64,000 nt of DNA from Deltaproteobacteria bacterium (GCA_030595125.1 JAUVDV010000018.1:1-64000); one strand, 5' to 3'; counted from the first letter of the stretch, positions 26,701-36,308 are shown. Notes: generated by a model from the letters alone, not told the origin. Program-made: numbers and translations.

Positions 26701-29070
26701 ATGAAAAGACGGGAATTACTCAAGGCTCTCGGCACGGCGGCTATCGCTCCCTCAATAGTACCCACTATTGCGCGGGCCGGTTCTCCCGATCTCGGGAAGG
26801 ATCGAACCACAATCGAACCGGCCGAAGAGATCCCGTCACTATGCGACATGTGCCTCTGGCGATGCGGTATTCTGGCCAAAGTCCGCGACGGTGAAATAAT
26901 CCGGGTCCGGGGCAATCCGGACCATCCCAGGAATAAGGGAAAGCTATGCGCCAGGGGCATTGCAGGCCGGTATCAGGTCACAGATCCAGACCGGTTGAAA
27001 TATCCCCTCCTCAGGGCAGGAAAAAGGGGTGAGGGAAAATGGAAGCGGATCTCCTGGGACGAAGCGCTTGATCTGTGGGCCTCCAAAACCGCAGAGACTA
27101 TTGAAAAACACGGGCCGGGATCGATAGGGCTTTTCTCCCACGGTCTCTCCTCCAGGTTCATGAACGCCTTCATGCTCCACATTGGCAATCCGAACCGCGC
27201 TGTCCCGTCGTTTGGGCAGTGCCGCGGTCCGCGCGATGTGGGCTTCGAACTCACGTTCGGCGAAGGGCCCGGATCCCCCGAGCGACACGACATGGCCCGA
27301 AGCAAGATGATTGTCCTCGTCGGCTCGCACATCGGCGAGAACATCCAGACCGGCCAGGTGGCCGAGTTCTCCGAGGCAATAGACAACGGCGCCAGGCTCG
27401 TGGTCGTGGATCCACGCATGTCCGTCTCGGCCAGCAAGGCCGACAGTTGGCTCAGCATCCGACCCGGTACGGACACGGCCCTTTTACTCGCCTGGATCAA
27501 TTTGCTCCTCACCGAAGAGTTGTACGACAAGGACTATATCGACCGGTATGCCACCGGCCTCGATGAACTTCGCCGATCGGTTCATTGCTACACGCCGGAC
27601 TGGGCCGCAGATACAACCCAGATTCCGCGCGACGTGATCGTAGCCGAAGCCCGGGAAATGGCCCGGAGGAAACCTGATGTGCTGATCCACTGCGGTCGCT
27701 TCAGCGCGTGGTACGGCAACGACACTCAGCGGAGTCGGGCCATGGCCATCCTCGTAGCGCTCCTTGGTTCGTGGGGACGACCAGGCGGCTACTATCTCCG
27801 ATCGGACATCGATCTCGGACCCTTGCCCTGCCCGAAAAGGCATGGAGAAATGGCCGAGAGCGTGGCAACCGGACAACATGCGTTCACGCGTTTCGGGGTG
27901 GCTTCCCAGGAGATAGTCGAGGCCAGCCTCGGCGAGGACGCGCGCATCAAGCAGTGGGTGCTCTACGGGGTCAACCCGATCCAGTCCCTGCCCGACCCCC
28001 GAAAAACCAGAGAGGCGATGCAAAAGGTCGACTTCATCACCATGGTCGACATCGCCCCGACCGAAGGCGCGCTCTGGGCCGATCTGATCCTGCCGGAAGC
28101 GACATACCTGGAACGCCATGACGATATCCTGGCGGTAAAGGATCACCCACAACCCTTTGTTGCGTTGCGCCAACCGGTTGTGCCCCCGCGCTTCGAGGCA
28201 AAGGATCCCTACTGGATCGCCCGCCGGCTGGCCCACCGTCTGGGCCACACCGACTGTTTCGTCCACCCGGATGTAAAGGAATATCTGGATGCCACCCTGG
28301 CGCCGTTGGGAATAAGCCGCGCACAGCTTGCGCAAAAAGGAATCCACCTCCTGGACGAGCAACACCCGTACATAAACCTCGGTGAGGAGATTCGTTTCAA
28401 AACCCCGAGCGGAAAGATCGAGCTGTACTCGGAAATCATGCAACGCAAGGGTTATCACCCGGTGCCGATCTTCGAGCCGGTCTCGCAGCCGCCCATGGGA
28501 TGGTTCAGGCTTGTCGCCGGACGAAGCCCGTATCACTCCTTTGCCCGCACTCAGAACATCGAGCGGTTGATGCGCAAGGATCCCCAAAACGTGCTGTGGG
28601 TCAACGAGGGGGTTGTCAGAGCCAAGGGGCTCTCCGACGGAGACGAAGTCTTCATCGAGAACAAGGACGGTGTTCGCACGGGACCAATCCGTATTCTGGC
28701 CACGCCGGCCATCCGCACCGACGCAGTCTATTCGGTGCACGGATTCGGATGCCAGTCCCATGCGATGAAGCGCGCGCATGGGCGGGGAATCTCGGACAAC
28801 TCCCTGACAAGACGATTCAAGGCCGATCCGCCCACCGGGAGCACGGGATTCAGAGTGAATTTCGTGCGGTTTACCACCAGAGATGGAAAGGAGATAAAGG
28901 GAGAAACCGACGCGTGTCGCGTCGAGAGATCCACTTTCAAGACGCCGCTCAACGAGGAGGAATTATTTCCTGCTCCCAGGCATGTCGACAGCCCCAAAAA
29001 GGACAATTCCTTGTGCGAACCCGAAAAGGACACGCTCGAGTTCGAATGGGACATGAAGGATAGCTGCTGA
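26701..29070 (+). CDS. Molybdopterin oxidoreductase, thiosulfate/polysulfide reductase-like catalytic subunit
   Basis: 789 residues. A twin-arginine signal (MKRRELLKALGTAAIAPSIV) predicts export as a folded protein. The [4Fe-4S] cluster site is CDMCLWRCG (48-56) with the fourth Cys in KLCARG (83). GQCRGPRD supplies a probable Cys ligand to molybdenum (Cys174), as in the Psr/Phs/Nap branch. Further family blocks are GANI-like SHIGENIQTGQ, WYGNDTQRSRAMAIL..LGSWGRPGG, ILPEATYLERHD and a C-terminal molydopterin dinucleotide-binding region with GRSPYHSFARTQN. Length matches PhsA and PsrA (about 760). The substrate is not certain: thiosulfate, polysulfide, tetrathionate or arsenic oxyanions are all used by this clade. 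It overlaps the next gene (TGATG). Confidence 0.85.
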   Translation: MKRRELLKALGTAAIAPSIVPTIARAGSPDLGKDRTTIEPAEEIPSLCDMCLWRCGILAKVRDGEIIRVRGNPDHPRNKGKLCARGIAGRYQVTDPDRLKYPLLRAGKRGEGKWKRISWDEALDLWASKTAETIEKHGPGSIGLFSHGLSSRFMNAFMLHIGNPNRAVPSFGQCRGPRDVGFELTFGEGPGSPERHDMARSKMIVLVGSHIGENIQTGQVAEFSEAIDNGARLVVVDPRMSVSASKADSWLSIRPGTDTALLLAWINLLLTEELYDKDYIDRYATGLDELRRSVHCYTPDWAADTTQIPRDVIVAEAREMARRKPDVLIHCGRFSAWYGNDTQRSRAMAILVALLGSWGRPGGYYLRSDIDLGPLPCPKRHGEMAESVATGQHAFTRFGVASQEIVEASLGEDARIKQWVLYGVNPIQSLPDPRKTREAMQKVDFITMVDIAPTEGALWADLILPEATYLERHDDILAVKDHPQPFVALRQPVVPPRFEAKDPYWIARRLAHRLGHTDCFVHPDVKEYLDATLAPLGISRAQLAQKGIHLLDEQHPYINLGEEIRFKTPSGKIELYSEIMQRKGYHPVPIFEPVSQPPMGWFRLVAGRSPYHSFARTQNIERLMRKDPQNVLWVNEGVVRAKGLSDGDEVFIENKDGVRTGPIRILATPAIRTDAVYSVHGFGCQSHAMKRAHGRGISDNSLTRRFKADPPTGSTGFRVNFVRFTTRDGKEIKGETDACRVERSTFKTPLNEEELFPAPRHVDSPKKDNSLCEPEKDTLEFEWDMKDSC

Positions 29071-30506
29071 TGTCGTCACAACAGGCGATGATAATCGACA
29101 TGGACAGATGCGTGGGCTGCGGCGCCTGTGTGATCGCGTGCCAGGAGGAATGGGACCTGCCGGAGGATTTATGCCGAAACTGGGTCCGTCCCATGCCGCC
29201 TTCCTCTTCGCAATCGAGTATCATGTTCACGCACTACGTGGGCCTGTGCGGACACTGCGAGGACGCGCCGTGTCTGGACGTCTGCCCGGTAGGAGCCACC
29301 TTTCGAGACAACTGCGGCAGGATCATCGTGGATCCGGGAACCTGCATCGGGTGCGGGTACTGCATCGAAGCTTGCCCCTTTGGCGCCCGGATGTATCGCA
29401 AGGATCTCGGCCGCGTCGAAAAATGCGACTTCTGCGCTCCGAGAGTAGACGCCGGGCAGCAACCGGCGTGCGTCGCCACCTGCCCGGCCGGATCCCGGAT
29501 ATTCGGCGACCTGGACGACAAGGATAGCGCTGTCTCGCGATATCTGTCGACTCACCACGTCGCCAAACTGGAAACCGACGAGGTGAAAACAAAACCAAAT
29601 GTCTTTCACGCCGGAAAAAAAGAGGTGCTGGACCTGATCTTTTCCGAGAACCCACCCGATCCCAAAAAACTGCAATCTCCGATCGAGGGAAAGATCCTCG
29701 CAAGCGTTGTAAGTCCGGGTTCGATGGGGCTGATTGGACTTGTCATCACGGGGGCGGTGATCTCTTTTTTTCGTCAATTATTGAAAAGAAAACAAAAAGA
29801 AGCCGACGACATGGAGCCCGGGGGCGAGGAGCTTTCGGCCAGGCCGACGCTGAAGCGTCACGACAAACCCGTAATCGCGCTGCACTGGTTCAACGCGCTC
29901 ATCTGGCTCTTTCAACTCGTAACGGGAATCGGCCTGCTCGGGGCCAGCAAGTACAGGGTCACGCCCGATTTAGTAAACAACGCCCTGCTCTCCATGTTCG
30001 GATCTCGTCAGGCAATGCTCCAATTGCATTTTATCATCGGCGCCGTCTGGCTATTGGTTCTTCTTATCTTCGGTCTTTTCGGCATGAGGCGGTACTTGAT
30101 TCCTTTCCTCAGCGAGCTCGCGCTGAACCGCGCAGATCTTCGATGGCTCAGGCTCAAGCCGAGGGAAATGTTTCTGAGCTCAAAAACAGAACTGCCTCCC
30201 CAGGGGAAATACAACGCTGGACAGAAACTGTTCGGCATCGGGATCGCCGTGCTGATCGTGCTGATAGTGGGAAGCGGATTGGTTATCACACTCGCGCCGG
30301 GCAGCGAGGAGATCATTCGCTGGGCCATAACCGTGCACTTTGCCGCGGTCATGACGGCCGTGGCCTTTCTTGTCTTGCATATCTACATGACTGTCTTCAA
30401 CTCGACAGAACGCCCCGCGTTCTTCTCCATGCTGAGCGGTCGCGTATCCGAAAGCTACGCGCGCGAGCACAATCGCCTGTGGTGGGAAAAGACAAGGCCG
30501 CGCTAG
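29070..30506 (+). CDS. Fused electron-transfer subunit: four-cluster ferredoxin plus cytochrome b
   Basis: 478 residues. Residues 1-150 are a DmsB/PsrB/FdnH-type ferredoxin with four Cys groups: CVGCGACVIAC, CGHCEDAPCLDVCP, CIGCGYCIEACP and CDFC ... CVATCP. A single membrane helix follows (about 212-232), as in FdnH. After a charged linker comes a four-helix cytochrome b of the FdnI type, HDKPVIALHWFNALIWLFQL, LQLHFIIGAVWLLVL and ITVHFAAVMTAVAFLVLHIYM, whose His residues are likely haem ligands. Normally beta and gamma subunits are separate genes; here they are one chain. The protein would carry electrons between the quinone pool and the exported molybdoenzyme encoded immediately upstream. 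Start overlaps that gene's stop. Confidence 0.87.
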   Translation: MSSQQAMIIDMDRCVGCGACVIACQEEWDLPEDLCRNWVRPMPPSSSQSSIMFTHYVGLCGHCEDAPCLDVCPVGATFRDNCGRIIVDPGTCIGCGYCIEACPFGARMYRKDLGRVEKCDFCAPRVDAGQQPACVATCPAGSRIFGDLDDKDSAVSRYLSTHHVAKLETDEVKTKPNVFHAGKKEVLDLIFSENPPDPKKLQSPIEGKILASVVSPGSMGLIGLVITGAVISFFRQLLKRKQKEADDMEPGGEELSARPTLKRHDKPVIALHWFNALIWLFQLVTGIGLLGASKYRVTPDLVNNALLSMFGSRQAMLQLHFIIGAVWLLVLLIFGLFGMRRYLIPFLSELALNRADLRWLRLKPREMFLSSKTELPPQGKYNAGQKLFGIGIAVLIVLIVGSGLVITLAPGSEEIIRWAITVHFAAVMTAVAFLVLHIYMTVFNSTERPAFFSMLSGRVSESYAREHNRLWWEKTRPR

Positions 30507-31024
30507 TACCGCTTCAAACCCAACTCCACTACCTCGCCGAATCCCCGATTCGTGCGAAACCCCCACCCTCGCCTCCTTTCAAAACGAGATCGGAACATGG
30601 CCCGCCGGGTGTCGTCGTCATCTTCCTCGAAAGCGAGGGCAGCCTGGGATTGCAACGTGGAGGCCACATTTCGGGCCAGCGTGTAGATCCTGTCCCTGAC
30701 GGCCACCACCGCTTGTACGCACTCGCCATGTTCGCCTTCCCCTGCAAGGAGCGCCCTGGCCTGCCGGATCGCCTCCGCCGACTGCAGGGCGAACAGGAGC
30801 TTCTTGAAAGTCTCCACTTCATCCTCAGTGGCCCCGGCGACCGCGATGGCCGGAAAGTGCTCCCGGCAACCTATCAACATGAGGAACCCTTCCTCGACAA
30901 AGCGAGACACGGATCCTTTCGGACCGAATACCTCCTCGACCGCAAGAGAGTCGGTCAGATGCCTGACCTCCGCAATCCTCGCCTGGTGAAAATCGTAGGT
31001 GACCGGTGGCTTATCATCGGGCAT
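30503..31024 (-). CDS. Conserved-looking hypothetical protein
   Basis: 173 residues, with a good ribosome-binding site (AAGGAG seven bases before ATG 31024). I do not recognise a family. The N-terminal 75 residues look globular (FGPKGSVSRFVEEGFLMLIGCREHFPAIAVAG), followed by helices rich in Ala, Glu and Gln, an acidic patch EEDDDDTRR and a basic Arg-rich C-terminus. No signal peptide or membrane segment. It converges on the ferredoxin/cytochrome gene with a 4-bp stop overlap. Confidence 0.65.
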   Translation of the reverse strand: MPDDKPPVTYDFHQARIAEVRHLTDSLAVEEVFGPKGSVSRFVEEGFLMLIGCREHFPAIAVAGATEDEVETFKKLLFALQSAEAIRQARALLAGEGEHGECVQAVVAVRDRIYTLARNVASTLQSQAALAFEEDDDDTRRAMFRSRFERRRGWGFRTNRGFGEVVELGLKRY

Positions 31025-31129
31025 TTATTCGCTCCTTTCTGTCCCTGGGAATCCACTTCCCCTTTGCCCTCTTTAATCGGTCACTAAACTCAACAGTTGC
31101 GAATAAAATGGAGCTATACTGTCTTCACC

Positions 31130-33721
31130 ATGAAAACATTGAAGATTATTTTTGCAGCGTGTGCCGTTACGCTGATCCTCGGATGCGGAAGATCTGACAT
31201 CGTAGACTCGTACACAGCGCCCACCGGCCCGGAGTCTTCCGACGAAATCTGTGATGGTCTGGACAATAATCTGAACGGCACAGTAGACGAACCATTCCTC
31301 GACGAGAACGGGCTGTACCTGCACGTGGATCATTGCGGCGCGTGTGAAAACCCGTGCGTCGCCGACGACGTTACGGTTTCCCTGGATTGCGGACTCCTGC
31401 ACTGGGCTCCCCAGTGTCTGGCGACCTCCTGTATCGAGGGCTACACGGTTTCCAACTCGCAGACATGCGTAAACCGCGGCGAGCGCCTCTGTCGCAGCTG
31501 CCTCGAAGACCAGGAATGCGGCGACTTCGACGACGCCCTTTGCGCCAATATCGGCGGCGAGCCCAGGTGCACCCTGTCCTGTTCGACCGAGGCGTGTCCA
31601 ACAAGCTACACCTGCAATGAGGACAAGATATGCGTCCCGCCATCCGGGATATGCCAGTGCACGCCCGGCGACACCTTCTTCATGTTCTGCGAGATCCCGG
31701 TGGGCACGGAGATCTGCTATGGAACAGCCTGGTGCGATGACGGCATGATGGGCGCCTGTGAGGGAAGCGATGAGATCTGCGACGCCCAGGACAACGACTG
31801 CAACGGCATCGTTGACGATCCCTTCGTAAACACTCTCGGCATGTACGGAGTCGACATCTACAATTGCGGTGGATGCGGTATCGACTGCACCCTGAATCCA
31901 CTTCCCGTGGGAGATCTGATATGCGGCGGTCCGGCGACCGATCCCCTTTGCGCAATGCTCTGCGTGGACATTCTCGACGGGCTACATGTTGGAGATCACA
32001 TGGACGCCGACCTGCAGATCGCCACAGGCTGCGAATGCATACTCCAATCCCTCTTCGATAACCCGGGCCCGGCGATGGCTTCACCGACAGACGTTGATCC
32101 CAACTGTGACGGCGCGGACGGTATCGTGGCGCAGAGCTTCTACGTCACTCCCGGCGGCGACGACACGGCACCCGGCTCCCACCTGAACCCCATGGAAACA
32201 ATTCAGGCCGCCGTCGACGCCGCCTACGCCTCACTGTCCACGGTTAGCCCGAGACCACACGTCTTCGTGGCGGCCGGCTCGTACGAGGAAGTACTCACCC
32301 TTCGGGAGGGGGTAAAGATACATGGCGGCTACGCCCCCGATTACCTCACCCTGGATCCGAACTCCTTCGTGACAGAAGTCCACACGCCATCGTGGGTCTC
32401 GGCACCTGGCGGCGCCGCTCTGGTAGCGGATGGAATCGGCATTTCAGATGACACGTCTGTGGATGGAATCTATTTCAGGGGCGCCTCGGCGCCCGGCCCG
32501 GGGCTGCCCTCTTTTGGAGCCTACCTGTTGAACTGCGGCAGTTTGCTATCGATCACCCATTCGATTTTCGAGGCAGGTGAAGGGGTGGACGGTATCGACG
32601 GCACGAACGGAACAAGCGGAACATCTCCTGCAGGCACGGGTACTGTGGGCGACCTTCCACGGGAGGCTATTGAAAACTCCTCTCACAACTGCACATCTAC
32701 CGCCGCCAATACAGTTCACGGCGGCGCCGGGCAATCCTTGACCTGTGGCAGCATTGTGGTGAGCGGAGGAAATGGCGGAGACAGCTCTTGCCCCGGCAAC
32801 CCCACTACCACTCAACCGGACGGCCAGGACGGGAACGGCCCTTCCTCGACACCCGGAGGTGACGGCGGCAGCGGCGGATGGAACGCGCGCGGGCCCATGC
32901 TCCCGTCGGAAGGCTGCCCCATATCCGCTTGTTGCGGACTGGCGCATTTCATAGTGTCGGGTGACTACGAAGTCGCCGGCGATGGCGAGCCCGGGCTCCC
33001 GGGACAAGACGGCATCGGTGGCTCAGGATGTACCAGCCCGCTGGGATTGCTTCAGGCATCCCTCTGGTCCCCTGGATTGGGCTACGACGGAACCAACGGC
33101 GCTCCCGGCTCCGGGGGTGGCGGTGGTGGCGCGGGCGGTGGCGCGTTGTTCGAGTGGACTCCACCGGATTGCGAATACGTCGATGGGCTTGGCGGTGGCG
33201 GCGGTGGCGGTGGCGCCGGTGGTTGCACGGGAACGGCGGGTCAGTCCGGAACTTCGGGGGGACCGTCCATCGGGATAGTGATCTCCCTGGGCGGAACGAC
33301 TCCCTTGCCGACTCAGGCGCCCATCATTCAGAATGTGGTCGTCCGCACCGGCGACGGCGGTGACGGCGGCAACGGTGGAGTTGGCGGCAGCGGCGGAACG
33401 GGAGGCCCCGGTGGGGCGGGCGGCAGTCTCGCTCCGCAAGATCAATCCATCCCCCCCCTGGCGGGATCTTCGTCCGGCGGTCACGGCGGTCACGGTGGTT
33501 CGGGCGGCGGCGGCGGGGGCGGCGGCGGAAGTTGTGGAGGCTCGACTGTCGGGTTCTGGCTGGACGTGGATTCATCGGGATATCCGGGCGCGGCGGCAGC
33601 GTATCAATTCTATAACACCTTCTACCTTGGAACCTCCGGCGACGGCGGCGACGGCGGGGGCGGAAGCACCATGGGGTATGACGGTGCCGACGGGGAGGCG
33701 CACAATGTCTATCAAATGTAG
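31130..33721 (+). CDS. Gly-rich surface lipoprotein with MopE-like motifs (paralogue 1)
   Basis: 863 residues. The start at 31130 gives a short lipoprotein signal, MKTLKIIFAACAVTLILGC. Two MopE-like metal-binding motifs, DEICDGLDNNLNGTVDEPF and EICDAQDNDCNGIVDDPF, flank Cys-rich segments. Residues of about 345-480 resemble the start of DUF1565/pectin-lyase-like beta-helix proteins: FYVTPGGDDTAPGSHLNPMETIQAAVDAA, then VFVAAGSYEEVLTLREGVKIHGGY. The last 350 residues are GG-rich repeats (GGDGGxGG, GGGGGGAGG), superficially like PGRS domains. A sister gene with the same architecture begins before this stop (17-bp overlap). Function unknown; surface location is inferred. Confidence 0.8.
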   Translation: MKTLKIIFAACAVTLILGCGRSDIVDSYTAPTGPESSDEICDGLDNNLNGTVDEPFLDENGLYLHVDHCGACENPCVADDVTVSLDCGLLHWAPQCLATSCIEGYTVSNSQTCVNRGERLCRSCLEDQECGDFDDALCANIGGEPRCTLSCSTEACPTSYTCNEDKICVPPSGICQCTPGDTFFMFCEIPVGTEICYGTAWCDDGMMGACEGSDEICDAQDNDCNGIVDDPFVNTLGMYGVDIYNCGGCGIDCTLNPLPVGDLICGGPATDPLCAMLCVDILDGLHVGDHMDADLQIATGCECILQSLFDNPGPAMASPTDVDPNCDGADGIVAQSFYVTPGGDDTAPGSHLNPMETIQAAVDAAYASLSTVSPRPHVFVAAGSYEEVLTLREGVKIHGGYAPDYLTLDPNSFVTEVHTPSWVSAPGGAALVADGIGISDDTSVDGIYFRGASAPGPGLPSFGAYLLNCGSLLSITHSIFEAGEGVDGIDGTNGTSGTSPAGTGTVGDLPREAIENSSHNCTSTAANTVHGGAGQSLTCGSIVVSGGNGGDSSCPGNPTTTQPDGQDGNGPSSTPGGDGGSGGWNARGPMLPSEGCPISACCGLAHFIVSGDYEVAGDGEPGLPGQDGIGGSGCTSPLGLLQASLWSPGLGYDGTNGAPGSGGGGGGAGGGALFEWTPPDCEYVDGLGGGGGGGGAGGCTGTAGQSGTSGGPSIGIVISLGGTTPLPTQAPIIQNVVVRTGDGGDGGNGGVGGSGGTGGPGGAGGSLAPQDQSIPPLAGSSSGGHGGHGGSGGGGGGGGGSCGGSTVGFWLDVDSSGYPGAAAAYQFYNTFYLGTSGDGGDGGGGSTMGYDGADGEAHNVYQM

Positions 33722-36293
33722 ACCACTCCCCGTTCTTGCAATCGGCCTCTTTACGTTGATCGCGGCCTTCTCTCTTGTCGGATGTCATGAGAGCGCGGGG
33801 GGAACCGACGAGATCTGCAACTACACGGACGACAACTGGGACGGCATCGTCGACGATCCATTCGTGGACGCCCTGGGACGATATATTTCCGTGATGCACT
33901 GCGGTGATTGCGGGGTTAACTGTGCCGAGGTCTTCCCTCTCGCCACTGCGGTAGAATGCTTCGTTCCGGAATCCTCGGACTCAAAACCTTTGTGCCGCAT
34001 TACGGACTGTCCCGACGGCACTCACCTGGTCGGTTCGGCCTGCGTGCAGGACGAGGGACTCCTTTGCCTGCCCTGCGAAACCGATAACGACTGCGCCATA
34101 GCCGATCCCGGAGCACTGTGCGTCACTCTTCCAAACGGCGACACCCGTTGCGGTACACCCTGCGATCTCGGCGACGACCAGTGTCTTGCCGGTTTCGAGT
34201 GTACGGAGCCTGGAAACACTCCACAGTGCACTCCCATCAGCGGGAGTTGCGCGTGTACGCCCGAGCACGAGGGACAGGTCTTCGGGTGCTGGATCGACAG
34301 CCCGGACGGCGAAACCGCCTGCCCGGGCCGGCAGATCTGCGAGGGAACCAGCTTGACCGAATGTGAACCGGTCCTCGAGGACATCTGTGACGGCAAGGAT
34401 AACGACTGCAACGGAACGATCGATGATGATTTCCTTACGGGCGACCTCTACATCGATGACGACCACTGCGGCGCGTGTAATCACCCGTGCGTCCCGCCGG
34501 CGGCCAACATGGAATCACACTGCATCTACGATGGAAGCTCTCCGGGCTGTGTTTTTAGTTGTCTCTTCGGTTTCGTCGATCTGGATGGAGTATCTCTGAA
34601 CGGCTGCGAATGCGAAATGACTGCGGGCTCCTGGCCTCCCACCGCCCACGGAGGAGACGGAAACTGCGACGGCACCCTGGATGACATGAGTACGTACATT
34701 TACGTATCCAAAAACGGAAACGACGGCAATCCGGGCACCCTGGCCGCCCCCGTGCTCACTATCGGCCAGGGTATCGTGCTCGCCGCACCCACGGGAAAGA
34801 CCGTCTTCGTCGCTCAGGGCGTGTACGACGAGGATGTCCATCTTTCTCCGGGAGTCTCACTCTTTGGAGGATACAACGCGGATTTCTCCGATCGCGATAC
34901 CGTGATCTTCCCGGTCGTGTTGACCAACACATCCGCCACGACGGGACACCCGGTTCTCTACGCAAACGGAATCCAGACGTCGACGGAGGTAGCCGGATTC
35001 GACATAGAGGGCACAAACGCAGCATCCCCCGGAGCCGGATCCACAACAGTACTCATCAAGAACTGCGGTCCCGATCTGTTCATCTGGGATCTCACTGTGA
35101 TCGCCGGACAGAGCGCGGATGGAATTGATGGAGATTCATCGGCGGAGATCCTCGCCGACATGGGTATCCCCTCGCCTGCTCAGCTGGACGGCACGTCCGG
35201 CACCAATGGGGCCGGCGGGTTTGACGCCAATACCATCTATTGCTTCGGGCAATTTGCTAACGGGGGCAACGGCGGCAACAAGACATGCCCGGTCTCCATG
35301 GCAAATGTCGGCGGAGGATACGGAGGTGATTCCTCCTGTCCCAACACCGGCTGTTCAATCGGATCTCCATGCGGAAACGCCGGCTGTAGCGACTACATGG
35401 TCGGCAGTGTTTGCGACTACGCGGCTGTGTACGCGGCAGCCGTGCCGAATCCGGCCGCAGGTAACGGCTTCGGACCCGGCGCGGGCTCAGGTGGCGACCT
35501 GACCTACGACGCGCCGACGACCATGCCCGGGATCAGTTTCTGTGACGACAACCCCACCCTCAGGCGTGAGGGCGGTCCGGGAGGAAACGGCGCGGGTGGC
35601 ACCAGCGGCGCGGGCGGAATCGGATTCACGGATCCCGACGGGTACTTCAATATCTTGACGGGTATCTGGACCGCAGGAGACGGCACGGACGGTGGAGATG
35701 GTACCAACGGAGGAGGAGGTGGCGGTGGCACGCAGGGCAACGGCTACGACATGCTCCCGGGGGTGGGCGGCTTCTATGACGATCACCTCGGCGGCGCCGG
35801 CGGGGGCGGAGGATCAGGCGGATGCGGACCTCCGGCGGCAACCGGCGGAACCGGCGGTGGAAGCTCTATAGGAATAGTGATCGTTCTCACCTCCTCCAAT
35901 ACGGGTCCTGTCTTCGATCAGGTTCGCATCGTTCCGGCAGGCGCCGGTGACGGTGGGAACGGCGGCATCGGGCTCGCCGGAGGCACACCTGGTACCGGAG
36001 GTCTGGGCGGGGACGGCAATTTCTGGTGCGCCAGGCACGGGGGCAAGGGAGGAGACGGCGGAAGCGGTGGAGCCGCCGGCGGAGGCGGTGGTGGCGCCGG
36101 TGGATCGATCTCCGGCTTCCACGTCATCCCGGGAGCCCCCGCAACACCTGTCGCCTACATGCTCGCTCTGACGGCCGCCAACAGCGTCGATCCCCTCCCC
36201 GCGCCCGGCAGCGCGGGCGCCACCGGATACTCACCCGGCAATTCCGGATCGGCGGGAGTAGCAGGAACCGCACTGGCATTCAGGATCTACTGA
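33705..36293 (+). CDS. Gly-rich surface lipoprotein with MopE-like motifs (paralogue 2)
   Basis: 862 residues from ATG 33705, which has GGGGAGG six bases upstream and overlaps the previous gene by 17 bp; the frame is open further upstream but only as the shadow of paralogue 1. Lipobox LVGC after MSIKCRPLPVLAIGLFTLI. Domain order repeats paralogue 1: NYTDDNWDGIVDDPFVDALG, Cys-rich region, ICDGKDNDCNGTIDDDF, then IYVSKNGNDGNPGTLAAPVLTIGQGI and VFVAQGVYDEDVHLSPGVSLFGGY, then GG-rich repeats. The final segment, ATGYSPGNSGSAGVAGTALAFRIY, recurs as a fragment at 37281-37379, showing there was once a third copy nearby. Confidence 0.8.
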   Translation: MSIKCRPLPVLAIGLFTLIAAFSLVGCHESAGGTDEICNYTDDNWDGIVDDPFVDALGRYISVMHCGDCGVNCAEVFPLATAVECFVPESSDSKPLCRITDCPDGTHLVGSACVQDEGLLCLPCETDNDCAIADPGALCVTLPNGDTRCGTPCDLGDDQCLAGFECTEPGNTPQCTPISGSCACTPEHEGQVFGCWIDSPDGETACPGRQICEGTSLTECEPVLEDICDGKDNDCNGTIDDDFLTGDLYIDDDHCGACNHPCVPPAANMESHCIYDGSSPGCVFSCLFGFVDLDGVSLNGCECEMTAGSWPPTAHGGDGNCDGTLDDMSTYIYVSKNGNDGNPGTLAAPVLTIGQGIVLAAPTGKTVFVAQGVYDEDVHLSPGVSLFGGYNADFSDRDTVIFPVVLTNTSATTGHPVLYANGIQTSTEVAGFDIEGTNAASPGAGSTTVLIKNCGPDLFIWDLTVIAGQSADGIDGDSSAEILADMGIPSPAQLDGTSGTNGAGGFDANTIYCFGQFANGGNGGNKTCPVSMANVGGGYGGDSSCPNTGCSIGSPCGNAGCSDYMVGSVCDYAAVYAAAVPNPAAGNGFGPGAGSGGDLTYDAPTTMPGISFCDDNPTLRREGGPGGNGAGGTSGAGGIGFTDPDGYFNILTGIWTAGDGTDGGDGTNGGGGGGGTQGNGYDMLPGVGGFYDDHLGGAGGGGGSGGCGPPAATGGTGGGSSIGIVIVLTSSNTGPVFDQVRIVPAGAGDGGNGGIGLAGGTPGTGGLGGDGNFWCARHGGKGGDGGSGGAAGGGGGGAGGSISGFHVIPGAPATPVAYMLALTAANSVDPLPAPGSAGATGYSPGNSGSAGVAGTALAFRIY

Positions 36294-36308
36294 GGGTTTT
36301 TAGTCGGG
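36217..36308 (+). repeat. 92-bp repeat, copy 1 (end of paralogue 2)
   Basis: Covers the last 25 codons of paralogue 2 and 15 bp after its stop. It matches 37303-37394 with only a few third-position differences and no gaps. The two copies are in the same orientation and enclose the methyltransferase gene. Confidence 0.85.

Noticed and set aside
27484-28779. A 431-codon open frame on the minus strand within the molybdoenzyme gene
   Set aside because: The plus-strand gene has all expected motifs across this region; the antisense frame is a GC-skew shadow without motifs.
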